Notes under the pieces: model-generated | Told to the model about the DNA's origin: nothing | The model's database searches: none | The model's input: only the letters and a program-made list of their open reading frames with translations | NCBI RefSeq assembly: GCF_022869825.1 | Contig: NZ_CP094971.1 | Span: 435,501-499,500, forward strand | Length of the DNA: 64,000 nt | Source: Clostridium sp. BJN0001 | GTDB lineage: Bacteria; Bacillota; Clostridia; Clostridiales; Clostridiaceae | Direction of reading: 5' to 3' | Program-made: the position numbers and the translations under genes | Shown: positions 25,731 to 34,687 of the stretch, one piece after another | How the letters are laid out: each line of letters opens with the position of its first letter | How positions within the stretch are numbered: the first letter of the stretch is position 1

Positions 25731-27354
25731 CAATGTCATTAAGTTAGTATTCTCATAAATAAAAATAGCATTGAAAATTATATTTTATGATTTTTAATGC
25801 TATTTTTGATTGTGCTAGTCTTATTTTTCTGCACGCAAAAAAGACGGAATTATTGCCGTCAAAAAAAAATTTACTTTTGATATATTTTATGATATTCTAT
25901 ACATAAAATTCACCCAGGATTTAGTAGTTATATTACGAGGATATTTTCTGCCATTCCTAACGGGTGAAATATAACGTTGGATTAGTATTTCAACGTTAGG
26001 TGGTCTCTCATTAGCAGGACATTTAAAAAATTTCTTACAGACAGTTATTGCTTTTGAAAAATTGATTGTATATGAATATTTTCTATTTTTATCTTTTATT
26101 TTAACATTAGTAGAGATAATTGAATAAAAGTTATACATCGTGAGTTTTGCATAGATTTCTTGGGTTATGAGCTCCACTTTTTTTGAGTTTAGAGAGTTAA
26201 GACCGGTCAAGTACTTTAACTCTCTAAATGAATTTTCTATTTTCCATCTTAATTGGTATAATTCTTTTATTTCTGTTGAGTCAAACTCTCTTTCATCTAA
26301 ATTAGTTACAATTGTCTCGTAACTACTATCTGAAATTTTAAATCTAACAAAGCGTATATCCATTGAGTAGGTTTCATACGATCCTTCTTTGATGAAATCA
26401 AAGGGATTTACTTTACATAGCTTTTTATATTCATGTCGCTTATCTAATGGAATTCTACCCATTCTTTTTGTTATGTTTACTCTTTTTGTTGCATCAAATT
26501 CATCTGCTTCTGGGAATTTAAATGTACTGCTAATGCCAGTACTAGTTATGTCTTTTACTCTAATTAAATATTTAAAACCCTTCTCCTGAATATTTGCAAA
26601 TACGTTATAAGATTCGTATCCACGGTCGGCAATTATAATTGCTTTTTCATTGCTGTCAAATCTCTTGACCATATCTATTAATGCCCGAGATTCATTACAT
26701 TTTCTTACCGCTTGAATACAAGTATCCACAAAAATTTTATTACATAAATCATACATACAATTAATGTGTAACTTATTATGCCCTTTATATCCAGGGACTG
26801 TTTTTACATGAGTATCTTTATCGTTAGGATTGTGGTGTATGTTTAGTTTGCTTCCATCAACGGCAAGCAATCTATAGCCTTTTATATTTTTTAAAGCATT
26901 ATAAGATGAAGTGAATTTATGAAATAAATAGGGCATTGCTATTTCATTTAACTTCTTCCTTTGTTGAATTAAAGCCGATTGCGAAGGCATTTTTTCACTA
27001 TAATTAAAATATTCAGCCATAGTTATGAATGAATTTTTTCCCTCAAGGCAAAGTAATAATTTTAAAACATTAAAAAAACTTAATTTTCGATTACGGATAA
27101 AATCTTTTGATGAATTTTTTACAAAACACTTTTTGTTTTCCTCCATTTGTTTTATTGTCGAAAGCAATTCTGATTTCATTTTATTAGAAAAATTGTTCAT
27201 TTTATATTCCCCCTTAAAAATACTGGTATTTAAGGGGCTGCGCCGCATTTTTCTATTACTTTGTCAATAGTTTTTGTAAAAAAAACGGGATATTATAATA
27301 AATATCTCGTTTTAATGTTAATTTATATACTTTTTTCTTAACTTAATGACATTG
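25731..27354 (-). mobile_element. IS4-family insertion sequence, copy B
   Basis: It has the same length (1624 bp), ends and orientation as copy A, and is flanked by AGGAATTTCC at 25721-25730 and 27355-27364. Terminator hairpins lie at 25761-25807 and 25843-25860. Confidence 0.93.
25887..27200 (-). CDS. IS4-family transposase, copy B
   Basis: The 437-residue product is identical to copy A, with the same AAGGGGG ribosome site and start. All DDE and YREK residues are intact. Confidence 0.95.
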   Translation of the reverse strand: MNNFSNKMKSELLSTIKQMEENKKCFVKNSSKDFIRNRKLSFFNVLKLLLCLEGKNSFITMAEYFNYSEKMPSQSALIQQRKKLNEIAMPYLFHKFTSSYNALKNIKGYRLLAVDGSKLNIHHNPNDKDTHVKTVPGYKGHNKLHINCMYDLCNKIFVDTCIQAVRKCNESRALIDMVKRFDSNEKAIIIADRGYESYNVFANIQEKGFKYLIRVKDITSTGISSTFKFPEADEFDATKRVNITKRMGRIPLDKRHEYKKLCKVNPFDFIKEGSYETYSMDIRFVRFKISDSSYETIVTNLDEREFDSTEIKELYQLRWKIENSFRELKYLTGLNSLNSKKVELITQEIYAKLTMYNFYSIISTNVKIKDKNRKYSYTINFSKAITVCKKFFKCPANERPPNVEILIQRYISPVRNGRKYPRNITTKSWVNFMYRIS

Positions 27355-27391
27355 AGGAATTTCCACCTAAATTGTCCATTGTCAATTGTCT
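27355..27391 (+). repeat. Copy 8 repeat, right part after IS4 copy B
   Basis: The target duplicate AGGAATTTCC is followed by ACCTAAATTGTCCATTGTC, closely matching the right flank of copy A. A further GGATTTCCAC end and a GC-richer 20-base stretch (CGGAGGGCTCCCC) precede the IS3 element. Confidence 0.7.
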
Positions 27392-27423
27392 TGGATTTCC
27401 ACTTCGGAGGGCTCCCCGTTAAA

Positions 27424-28754
27424 TGGACAATATTAAGTTAATACTCGTTAATTCTTAATATTCTGTAATTATGCTGCTAATTTCATTAGATAGTAATCAT
27501 GAGGAGGAATATATCCAATAGATGAATGTATTCTCTCATGATTATATCTATAAACAAAATCACCTACATCATTTTTTATGTGATCTAAATTCCAATATAT
27601 CATTCCGGTAAGGCATTCATCTTGAAGATATCTATGATATGATTCTATGAATGCATTATAATTTGGACTGTGTACTGGAATTCTTTCATGAAGAACACCT
27701 TCATCAAGGCATCCTTTCTCAAAAACTCCACTAATAAATTGACTACCGTTATCGGTACGAAGTACTACTGTTTTATCTTTAGCATAGTTTAAGCCTCTGT
27801 TATATAGAGCTTCTAACATAACTTTTTTAGCAACAGAACCTGTAGCAGATAAGTCAATTGAATATGCCACTATTTCTCTATCAAAAACATCGATTATTGA
27901 AGTTATATAGGCTGTTTTCTTATTACCAGCAATAAATGCATATTTGATATCCATTTGCCATAATTGATTAGAAGCTGTAACTTTTCTGCTTTCGCAGGTA
28001 CGTGACATTCTTCTTTTCTGTCTTTTATAGTAGTTTCCTAATAAATTTAAATTTTTCATTAGTCTTCTAACTTTCTTCTTATTAATTTTTAAATTGTACT
28101 TCTTTCTAAATCTTAACTCACCGGTAACTTTTTTATATCCATATTTTCGCGATGTTTTCTTACTTCTAATTTCTGTTATATACTTTTGAATAGTTATATC
28201 AGATATTTTGATATTATCGAATGTTAAACTGTATCCAGGGACCTTTCTACCTACGTTAGCGTAGCTTCTTTTAACAATATATTTCTGTTTTGAATAATAT
28301 GTGGATCTAGAAATCCGTAATATTTTAAGTACTATTGTTACTTTATATCCAAGTTTAATCCATTTGTGGGCACTTAAAATTTTATATTCTAGTGTTATTT
28401 GTTTTTTTTTTAGAAGATCTTCAAGAATAGCTATTTTTAGTTTTTGCTCCTCAATTTTTTCCTGAGCTTTTTTGTATTCACGCTTATAATTAGGTATCAA
28501 TTTTGTATCTTTTGGTTCTTTTGGTTCTAGTGTTTGCCTATATCTACGGTAATTATTTACCCAATAGCTTAATTGTACAGCATTAATATCATATTTTTTA
28601 GCAATAAGTATATTGCTTCCAGACTCTAAAACTTCAGTAACAAATTTAACTCTTTCTTTCTCTGTAAATGTTCTTCTAAATTTAATTTTCTCCATATAAA
28701 AAGACCTCCTAATTATCATATTTATATATTAATTATTTTAATTAATATTGTCCA
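27424..28754 (-). mobile_element. IS3-family insertion sequence
   Basis: The element is 1331 bp with terminal repeats TGGACAATATTAA (27424-27436) and TTAATATTGTCCA (28742-28754), beginning TG and ending CA as is usual. No convincing 3-5 bp target duplication is visible (AAA on the left, ATC on the right), so one flank may have been rearranged. Confidence 0.8.
27469..28695 (-). CDS. IS3-family transposase, single continuous frame
   Basis: The start is the ATG ending at 28695 with AGGAGGTC eight bases upstream. The 408-residue product has an N-terminal helix-turn-helix (FTEKERVKFVTEVLESGSN, AVQLSYWVNNYRRY), a coiled-coil segment, an HTH_21-like region and a retroviral-type integrase core with D (QMDIKY), D (RTDNGSQF) and E (NAFIESYHRYLQ). 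Most IS3 elements split this protein into orfA and orfB joined by frameshifting; here it is one uninterrupted frame. It appears intact. Confidence 0.92.
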   Translation of the reverse strand: MEKIKFRRTFTEKERVKFVTEVLESGSNILIAKKYDINAVQLSYWVNNYRRYRQTLEPKEPKDTKLIPNYKREYKKAQEKIEEQKLKIAILEDLLKKKQITLEYKILSAHKWIKLGYKVTIVLKILRISRSTYYSKQKYIVKRSYANVGRKVPGYSLTFDNIKISDITIQKYITEIRSKKTSRKYGYKKVTGELRFRKKYNLKINKKKVRRLMKNLNLLGNYYKRQKRRMSRTCESRKVTASNQLWQMDIKYAFIAGNKKTAYITSIIDVFDREIVAYSIDLSATGSVAKKVMLEALYNRGLNYAKDKTVVLRTDNGSQFISGVFEKGCLDEGVLHERIPVHSPNYNAFIESYHRYLQDECLTGMIYWNLDHIKNDVGDFVYRYNHERIHSSIGYIPPHDYYLMKLAA

Positions 28755-28856
28755 ATCTAATTAGGGGGGCTATAAGACTTAAATTATCCATTATCAATTC
28801 TCAATTATTTTTGTGTTATAATAATCATGAATAATATTTAAAAGGAGCAGGTGCTT

Positions 28857-29651
28857 ATGAATAAAAACATAATTTTTTTTGATATTGATGGAACGCTTGT
28901 AAGCGAAAAAACGCATACAGTATGTGATAGTGCAAAGAAAGCTTTAAAGATGGCAAAAGAAAAGGGAAATCTTATATTTATTAATACAGGAAGACCTGTA
29001 AGTGAGATAGATGATGAACTTAGAAAGCTTGACTTTGATGGGTATATATGTGGATGTGGAACATATATAGAATATGAAGGAAAGGTTCTTTTTTATAAGG
29101 GCTTAGGAAATAATCTTTCAAAGAAGGTAGCTTCAGAGCTTAAAGAACTTAAAATAGATGGAATACTTGAAGGCAGAAATGATATTTACTACGATAGAGA
29201 AGAAAATATAAAATCAAGCGAGGTAAAAAGAATTCTTAAAGAACATAGAAGAGCTGGATTTTATAAAGGTTCATTATGGGACGATAGCAATATAAATTTT
29301 GATAAGTTTGTTGTTTGGTATGAGAAAGAAGAACAATTTAAGAAACTTTATGAAGAATTTTCAAATTTATTTGATTTTATACATAGAGATGATAAATTTT
29401 ATGAGATTGTACCAAAGGGATTTTCAAAAGCAACTGGTATAAGAGATGTTATAAAACTTCTTGATATTCCTAAAGAAAATACATATTCATTAGGTGATAG
29501 TACAAACGATCTTGAAATGCTTGAATTTTCAGAGCACAGCATAGCAATGGGAAATAGCCATAAAAAACTATTTGACATATGCTCATATGTAACAGATGAT
29601 ATTGAAGAAAATGGAATTTATAATGCACTTGAACATTATAGCTTAATTTGA
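28857..29651 (+). CDS. HAD-superfamily (Cof-type) phosphatase
   Basis: The ATG at 28857 has AAAGGAGC upstream. The 264-residue product has HAD motif I FFDIDGTLVS, motif II near INTGRPVSE, a C2-type cap in the middle, and motifs III/IV in KATGIRDVIKLLDIP and LGDSTNDLEML. Such enzymes dephosphorylate sugar phosphates or similar small molecules. It sits just upstream of the operator and permease genes of the choline-linked ABC system but is not under that operator, so any link is only positional. Confidence 0.85.
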   Translation: MNKNIIFFDIDGTLVSEKTHTVCDSAKKALKMAKEKGNLIFINTGRPVSEIDDELRKLDFDGYICGCGTYIEYEGKVLFYKGLGNNLSKKVASELKELKIDGILEGRNDIYYDREENIKSSEVKRILKEHRRAGFYKGSLWDDSNINFDKFVVWYEKEEQFKKLYEEFSNLFDFIHRDDKFYEIVPKGFSKATGIRDVIKLLDIPKENTYSLGDSTNDLEMLEFSEHSIAMGNSHKKLFDICSYVTDDIEENGIYNALEHYSLI

Positions 29652-29656
29652 ACATA

Positions 29657-29706
29657 TTGTAATGAACAATAAACCATGCTATTCTAATTTTGTTCATAAA
29701 ATGAAC
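29657..29706 (+). promoter_or_regulatory. Promoter and GTTCA-N5-TGAAC operator of the ABC permease genes
   Basis: TTGTAA (29657-29662), 17 bases and TATTCT (29680-29685) form the promoter. GTTCATAAAATGAAC at 29692-29706 is the palindrome, 6 bases after the -10, and a TGAAC half-site lies in the spacer. Confidence 0.72.
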
Positions 29707-29742
29707 TTAAAAGATTAGAAGTTTAATAGGATGGTGTTTTTT

Positions 29743-30645
29743 ATGTTATATAAGAATCAAAATATATTTTCAAAAATTCAGATAAAGAAAAAGCTTGCGG
29801 TTCTTCTTTTTGTTATGCCCACTTTAATTCCTTTATTTGTTTTTTGGATATATCCTATGTGTAAGGCTGTATTTATTAGTTTTACAGATTGGGATTATAT
29901 GACATCGGATTTTGATTTTATAGGTTTTTCGAATTATATTAGTCTTTTTCATGATTCTATGTTTTTTGAATCTTTAAAAAATACGCTTGTGTTTACTTTT
30001 GGAACTTTAATTCCTACAGTTGCAGGTGGACTTGCCCTTGCAGTTTTATTGAAAAAGAAGATAGCTGGCTTATCTATTTATAAAGCTATCATTTTTTCTC
30101 CGTGGATTACACCTACAGTTGCAGTTTCTATAGTATGGAGCTGGATTTTTGAGCCTGAGTATGGTTTTGCAAATTACATATTAAATCTTTTAAATCTTCC
30201 AAAATCTCAGTGGCTTCAAAGCTCTAAAACTGCGATGTTTGCTGTAATTATAGTTACCGTATGGAAAGGTGTAGGCTGGGCAATGATATTTTATCTTACT
30301 GCTCTTAATAAAATCTCTAAATCTTTATATGAAGTAGCGTCTGTAGATGGTGCAGATTCATTTCATAAATTTTTTCATATAACACTTCCTTTAGTATCTC
30401 CAACAACTTTTTTTCTTACAATTATTACAACGATAGATTCTCTTAAGGCGTATGATCAGATTCAGGTTTTAACTCAAGGAGGACCTTCAGGAAGTACAAG
30501 AACCATATTATATTTTTATTATCAGACGGCTTTTGAAAACTTTGATACAGGTAAGGCAACAGCAATTGCAGTTATTATTCTTTTAATTGCAGGTGCACTT
30601 TCTGGTATTCAGTTTATAGCGTCTAAAAAATGGGTTCATTATTAA
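29743..30645 (+). CDS. ABC transporter permease, MalF/UgpA type
   Basis: I prefer the ATG at 29743, with AGGATGGTG seven bases upstream, over the ATG at 29731. The 300-residue product has six membrane segments and the ATPase-contact loop EVASVDGADSFHKFFHITLPLV. FITFTDWDY-like sequence near the N-terminus is typical of family-1 sugar and glycerol-phosphate permeases. It forms the membrane channel together with the gene 19 bases downstream. The operator upstream places it with licB and the binding protein at 23026. Confidence 0.88.
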   Translation: MLYKNQNIFSKIQIKKKLAVLLFVMPTLIPLFVFWIYPMCKAVFISFTDWDYMTSDFDFIGFSNYISLFHDSMFFESLKNTLVFTFGTLIPTVAGGLALAVLLKKKIAGLSIYKAIIFSPWITPTVAVSIVWSWIFEPEYGFANYILNLLNLPKSQWLQSSKTAMFAVIIVTVWKGVGWAMIFYLTALNKISKSLYEVASVDGADSFHKFFHITLPLVSPTTFFLTIITTIDSLKAYDQIQVLTQGGPSGSTRTILYFYYQTAFENFDTGKATAIAVIILLIAGALSGIQFIASKKWVHY

Positions 30646-30664
30646 AGAAGAGAGGAATATAGAT

Positions 30665-31576
30665 ATGGATATTTTAGCTAATGAGAGTAGAAAAGATGAT
30701 TTTGAAGAAGTAAAGGTGCAAGTAAATTTAAAATATAATAAAGTGACACATTATATAAAGCAGATTTTAAGACATATTACACTTATTTTTATTGGAATTA
30801 TAACTTTCTTTCCATTTATATGGATGATATCAAGTGCATTAAAGACTAAAGATGAAATATTTTCTTTTCCACCAAAGCTTATTCCATCTACATTTGAATG
30901 GTCAAATTTTGCAAAGGTATTTTCTGATTCGTCTTTTGCAGTTTACATAGGTAATAGTTTTTTTGTAGCAGCTATAGATGTTACAATTCAAGTTATAACA
31001 GCCGCAATGATAGCTTATGCATTTACTCAGATGAAATTTAAAGGAAGAAAGGTTTTATTTGCAATTATTATGGCAACATATATGCTTCCTTCTGCAGTAA
31101 CATATGTGCCATGCTATATTTTACTCGCAGATTTAAATTTAATAGATACACTCACAGGTCTTATTATAAGTAATTCTATTAATATATTTGGAATATTTTT
31201 AATGAGGCAGGCGTTTTTACAAGTTGATAAAAGCTTTGTTGAAGCAGCAAGAATTGAAGGCGCTTCGCATTTTAAAATATTATGGAAGATAATGTTTCCT
31301 CTTACAAAGCCAACATTTATAACTCTTATTTTATTAAATTTCGTAACATGCTATAACGACTATATGTATCCGTCATTAATTTTAAAAAGTCCAAAAAAAT
31401 TTCTTATTTCAGCAGGCTTAAGACAATTTTTTATAGAAGGTGGAGCATATGGAATAAACTGGCCTGAAATAATGGCTGCAAGTACAATAACAGTTCTTCC
31501 ACTTCTTATTTTATTTGTAATATGCCAGAAGTGGTTTATGAAAGGCGTTATGGGAGACGCAGGAGTTAAAGGATAA
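30665..31576 (+). CDS. ABC transporter permease, MalG/UgpE type
   Basis: The 303-residue product has a longer cytoplasmic N-terminus, then six membrane segments and the loop EAARIEGASHFKILWKIMFP that contacts the ATPase. PFIWMISSALKTKDEIF is the usual opening of this family. It pairs with the preceding permease. There is no ATP-binding subunit in this operon, so a shared ATPase encoded elsewhere is expected. Confidence 0.88.
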   Translation: MDILANESRKDDFEEVKVQVNLKYNKVTHYIKQILRHITLIFIGIITFFPFIWMISSALKTKDEIFSFPPKLIPSTFEWSNFAKVFSDSSFAVYIGNSFFVAAIDVTIQVITAAMIAYAFTQMKFKGRKVLFAIIMATYMLPSAVTYVPCYILLADLNLIDTLTGLIISNSINIFGIFLMRQAFLQVDKSFVEAARIEGASHFKILWKIMFPLTKPTFITLILLNFVTCYNDYMYPSLILKSPKKFLISAGLRQFFIEGGAYGINWPEIMAASTITVLPLLILFVICQKWFMKGVMGDAGVKG

Positions 31577-31830
31577 ATGAAAAACCAAAGGACAAACCAA
31601 AGGACAAACCAAAGGACAAAGAACAAAATAATTGACAATGGACAATTGACAATTGTGGATGTTTCTGCTCAAAGTCGCAGAAACTTTGTATTTAGCTTTC
31701 GCGTTCAGGCGAAAGCTTTAGTTTTTTGCGAGAATCGCAAAAAATCATATAATGAAATTCCGAAGGAATTTCCACCTTCATTGTCAATTGTCCATTGTCA
31801 ATTTTTCATTTGAAAGAATTTCTACCTTAA
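31577..31830 (+). repeat. Four-hairpin interspersed repeat, copy 9
   Basis: It begins just after the permease stop codon with three direct CAAAGGACAAAC units. The core is 31662-31776 with AAATTCCGAAGGAATTT as last hairpin. The right array has shifted to ATTGTCAATTGTCCATTGTC. The remainder to 31933 is AT-rich with no gene. Confidence 0.85.
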
Positions 31831-31933
31831 TTATCCATTAATAATTATCAATTGATAATTATTAAAATTGACAACCAATTATCCTAAAGGTAAAATATAC
31901 AGAGATATTTAACTTAATATTGGAGGACAATTT

Positions 31934-33394
31934 ATGGAAAAGTCAATTACCAAAAATGCTGCATTTAAAGGAATTCTTAACCTTTTCAATATAATTTTAC
32001 CGATAATGGTTACGCCATTAGTATCAAGATCAATAGGTAAGAATTTATATGGTTTCATAGGGTATGGAGATTCTTTAACACAGTATTTTCTTATTTTTGC
32101 GAGTTTTGGAGTGTACAATTATGGACTTAGGGAAATAAGTAAAGTAAGAGAAGATAAGAATAAACTTCAAAGGACGTTTACGAGTTTATTTTTATTCACT
32201 ACATTTACTAATATTGTAACTACACTGGTTTATGTTTTATATACCATTTTCACAATGAAAAATGATCCAGCGTTTTATACATGTCTTGTAATGGGACTTA
32301 ATATTGTCTTTAATTTATTTTACGTAGAGTGGGTAAATGAGGCACTTGAAAATTATGACTTTATCGCTGTAAAAACAATGGTTGTAAGAATTGTTTATTC
32401 AGCACTTATACTTTTATTTGTAAGAAATACAGATGATTATCTTTTCTATCTTTATGTTTTAGTTATTTTTAACTTTATAAATAACATAATAAGTTTTATT
32501 TATGTAAAGAGGACAATTAAATTTGTCTTTAAAGATCTTCATTTTTTAAAACATATAAAACCGATGTTTTATGCTGCTATTTTATCAAGTACAGCGCTTT
32601 TATATACACAGCTTGATAAGATAATGTTAAAACCAGTTGGTACTACAGAAGTTGGTTTTTACTATATGGCGCAGAGGATTGTAACTATAATAAGTACGCT
32701 TATGCTTACTGTAATTCAAGTTACTATGCCGAGACTTTCAAATTACCTAGGAAATGATTCAAAGAGTGAATATCTAAAACTGCTTAAGAAAGTTATAAAG
32801 ATATATTTTTTATTTCTATTCCCAGTCTCGATAGGTTTATGCTGTCTTTCAAAAGAGGCAATGGTGATTTTTGCAAGCTCTGAATTTCTTCCAGCAGTGC
32901 CTGTTCTTGCTGTTTTTTCAATACATATGCTATGCACAGGAATAGAAAGTGTAATAGCCCAGCAGATAATATATCTTCACAGAAGAGAGAAAAAAGATAC
33001 AGTGCTTGTACTTATTGGAGGAGTAATAAATCTTATATTAAATGGAGCACTTTTATATTTAGGAATGTTAACTACAGTTTCAGCTATAGTAACAACCCTT
33101 ATAGCTAATGTAATAATTTTAATACTTGAATACAGAATGGTTTTATGCGATATAAAACTTGACATAAAGTTATTTTCATTTGAAAATATGAAGTATTTAA
33201 TATATTCTATTCCATTTATTCCGATAACACTAGCTATTAAGTTTCTTATAAAAAACATGATAATATCTTGCTTTATACAAGTTATATCATGCGTTATATT
33301 ATATCTTTTGATTTTGATAATAAGAAAAGACGAACTCTTTATTGAACTGTCAGGTGTGATAATTAGAAAAATAAAATCAAAGATAGGAAAATAA
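31934..33394 (+). CDS. Polysaccharide/teichoic-acid flippase (Wzx type)
   Basis: The 486-residue product has about twelve to fourteen hydrophobic segments. The N-terminal NAAFKGILNLFNIILPIMVT and LVSRSIGKNLYGFIGYGDS are typical of the RfbX/Wzx branch of the MOP exporters, which turn lipid-linked repeat units across the membrane. With licD and glycosyltransferases downstream, it may flip either capsule units or choline-bearing teichoic acid units, the role of pneumococcal TacF. The sequence alone does not separate these. AAATTGGAGGACA-type ribosome site present. Confidence 0.88.
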   Translation: MEKSITKNAAFKGILNLFNIILPIMVTPLVSRSIGKNLYGFIGYGDSLTQYFLIFASFGVYNYGLREISKVREDKNKLQRTFTSLFLFTTFTNIVTTLVYVLYTIFTMKNDPAFYTCLVMGLNIVFNLFYVEWVNEALENYDFIAVKTMVVRIVYSALILLFVRNTDDYLFYLYVLVIFNFINNIISFIYVKRTIKFVFKDLHFLKHIKPMFYAAILSSTALLYTQLDKIMLKPVGTTEVGFYYMAQRIVTIISTLMLTVIQVTMPRLSNYLGNDSKSEYLKLLKKVIKIYFLFLFPVSIGLCCLSKEAMVIFASSEFLPAVPVLAVFSIHMLCTGIESVIAQQIIYLHRREKKDTVLVLIGGVINLILNGALLYLGMLTTVSAIVTTLIANVIILILEYRMVLCDIKLDIKLFSFENMKYLIYSIPFIPITLAIKFLIKNMIISCFIQVISCVILYLLILIIRKDELFIELSGVIIRKIKSKIGK

Positions 33395-33395
33395 A

Positions 33396-33640
33396 CCAAA
33401 GGACAAAAATAATTGATAATGTGCTAATGTATAATTGATAATTATGGAAGTTTCTGCTCAAAATCGCAGAAACGTAGAATTTATTGAGCTTTCGCTTCAT
33501 GCGAAAGCTTTTATATTTTGAGAGAATCTCAAAATACATACAATGAAATTCTGAAAGAATTTCCACCTTCATTGTCATTTGTCATTTAATAATTTGTCCT
33601 TTGTACTGTCATTTGTCCTTTAACCATTTGTCATTTAGCA
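33396..33640 (+). repeat. Four-hairpin interspersed repeat, copy 10
   Basis: The core is 33451-33566. Two hairpins show paired changes: TTTTGAGA/TCTCAAAA for the third and AAATTCT-GAA-AGAATTT for the fourth, where C-G became T-A. The right array holds CATTTGTCCTTTAACC at 33610-33625, one base off the IS110 target. It lies between convergent genes. Confidence 0.85.
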
Positions 33641-34654
33641 TTATTTTACATCAAGCATATCCACAATAAACATATATAAAGGTATAGAAAGTAACAGTCC
33701 CCATATTCCCATCAGTTTTTCGCCCATAAGTAATAGAAAAAAGGTCATGAATATAGGTATATGGGCTTTATCTGACATAAGTTTTGGGTTTATAACGTAG
33801 CTTTCACATGCGTGTATTACAATAATAAGAATTATAACTTCAATAACTTTCTTTATTCCACCAATCTCAAATGCGATAAGACTTAATGGAAAAAGTGATA
33901 TTATAACTCCAAATACAGGTATTAATGATAAAAAGAATATCATAAATCCAAGAGCCATAGGTTCAGGAAATGATAGAAAATATAAACCTATTACCGATAT
34001 TGTTGAATTTATTATCGCTATTATCAATTGTACCTGCATAACTTGTCCAAAAGAGTTAAGAAACTTTTTGAAGAAGTTTCTATATATTATGTACAAAAAT
34101 GATACTTTGCTGTTAGCAAATTTTCTGCAATATTTTATCATAGAGTCTTTACTTAATAAAAATAATGAACTTAATATGATAGAAGAGAGTAGTGTCATCG
34201 TTCCATCTTTAAAAGTTGAAATAGTTTTTAATATGTCAGCTGTATTATCTTTAAAGCAATTTACAAAATACTCTGAGTCTGATAATTTTGATATGTAATG
34301 ATTTAAAAAAGTATTTTCCATCTGCATATTATCGAGCATTTTAAATAATTGGTGCTGTAAAATTAAAAGTTCTTCTATTAATTTTGGAATATATATGTAG
34401 CCAGATATAATAAATAATAAAAGTATACCTAAAAGTACAATGTATGTTATTATCTTATTATTTATGTTGAGTTTAATTTTTTTATTTATAAAATAATTTA
34501 TAGCATTTTCTATCTGACAAAAAATATAAGAAATCATAAATGTCAAAAGCAGCATATCTTTAAATGGTGTTAAGCATAATGCCACTAAGGCAAGTATAAT
34601 AAATGCAATTATCTTTTTTGTCATATTTGCTTTTAAAAATTCATGTATTTGCAA
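33641..34654 (-). CDS. AI-2E-family membrane transporter
   Basis: The 337-residue product has about eight hydrophobic segments, with paired helices at the N-terminus, a long polar loop in the first half, and the C-terminal pattern FSLIPVFG-like (FFLSLIPVFGVIISLFPLSL) and PKLMSDKAHIPIFMTFFLLL. These are features of the AI-2E/PerM family. Its members export varied solutes or act in sodium/proton exchange; the substrate is unknown. It lies 33 bases downstream of the choline-binding hydrolase gene on the same strand. Confidence 0.82.
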   Translation of the reverse strand: MQIHEFLKANMTKKIIAFIILALVALCLTPFKDMLLLTFMISYIFCQIENAINYFINKKIKLNINNKIITYIVLLGILLLFIISGYIYIPKLIEELLILQHQLFKMLDNMQMENTFLNHYISKLSDSEYFVNCFKDNTADILKTISTFKDGTMTLLSSIILSSLFLLSKDSMIKYCRKFANSKVSFLYIIYRNFFKKFLNSFGQVMQVQLIIAIINSTISVIGLYFLSFPEPMALGFMIFFLSLIPVFGVIISLFPLSLIAFEIGGIKKVIEVIILIIVIHACESYVINPKLMSDKAHIPIFMTFFLLLMGEKLMGIWGLLLSIPLYMFIVDMLDVK

Positions 34655-34687
34655 TACAACTTCACCCCAGTGCGTATTAAATTGTTA

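Noticed and set aside
27391..27423. Target duplication of the IS3 element
   Set aside because: The bases flanking the terminal repeats (AAA and ATC) do not match, so no duplication is claimed.
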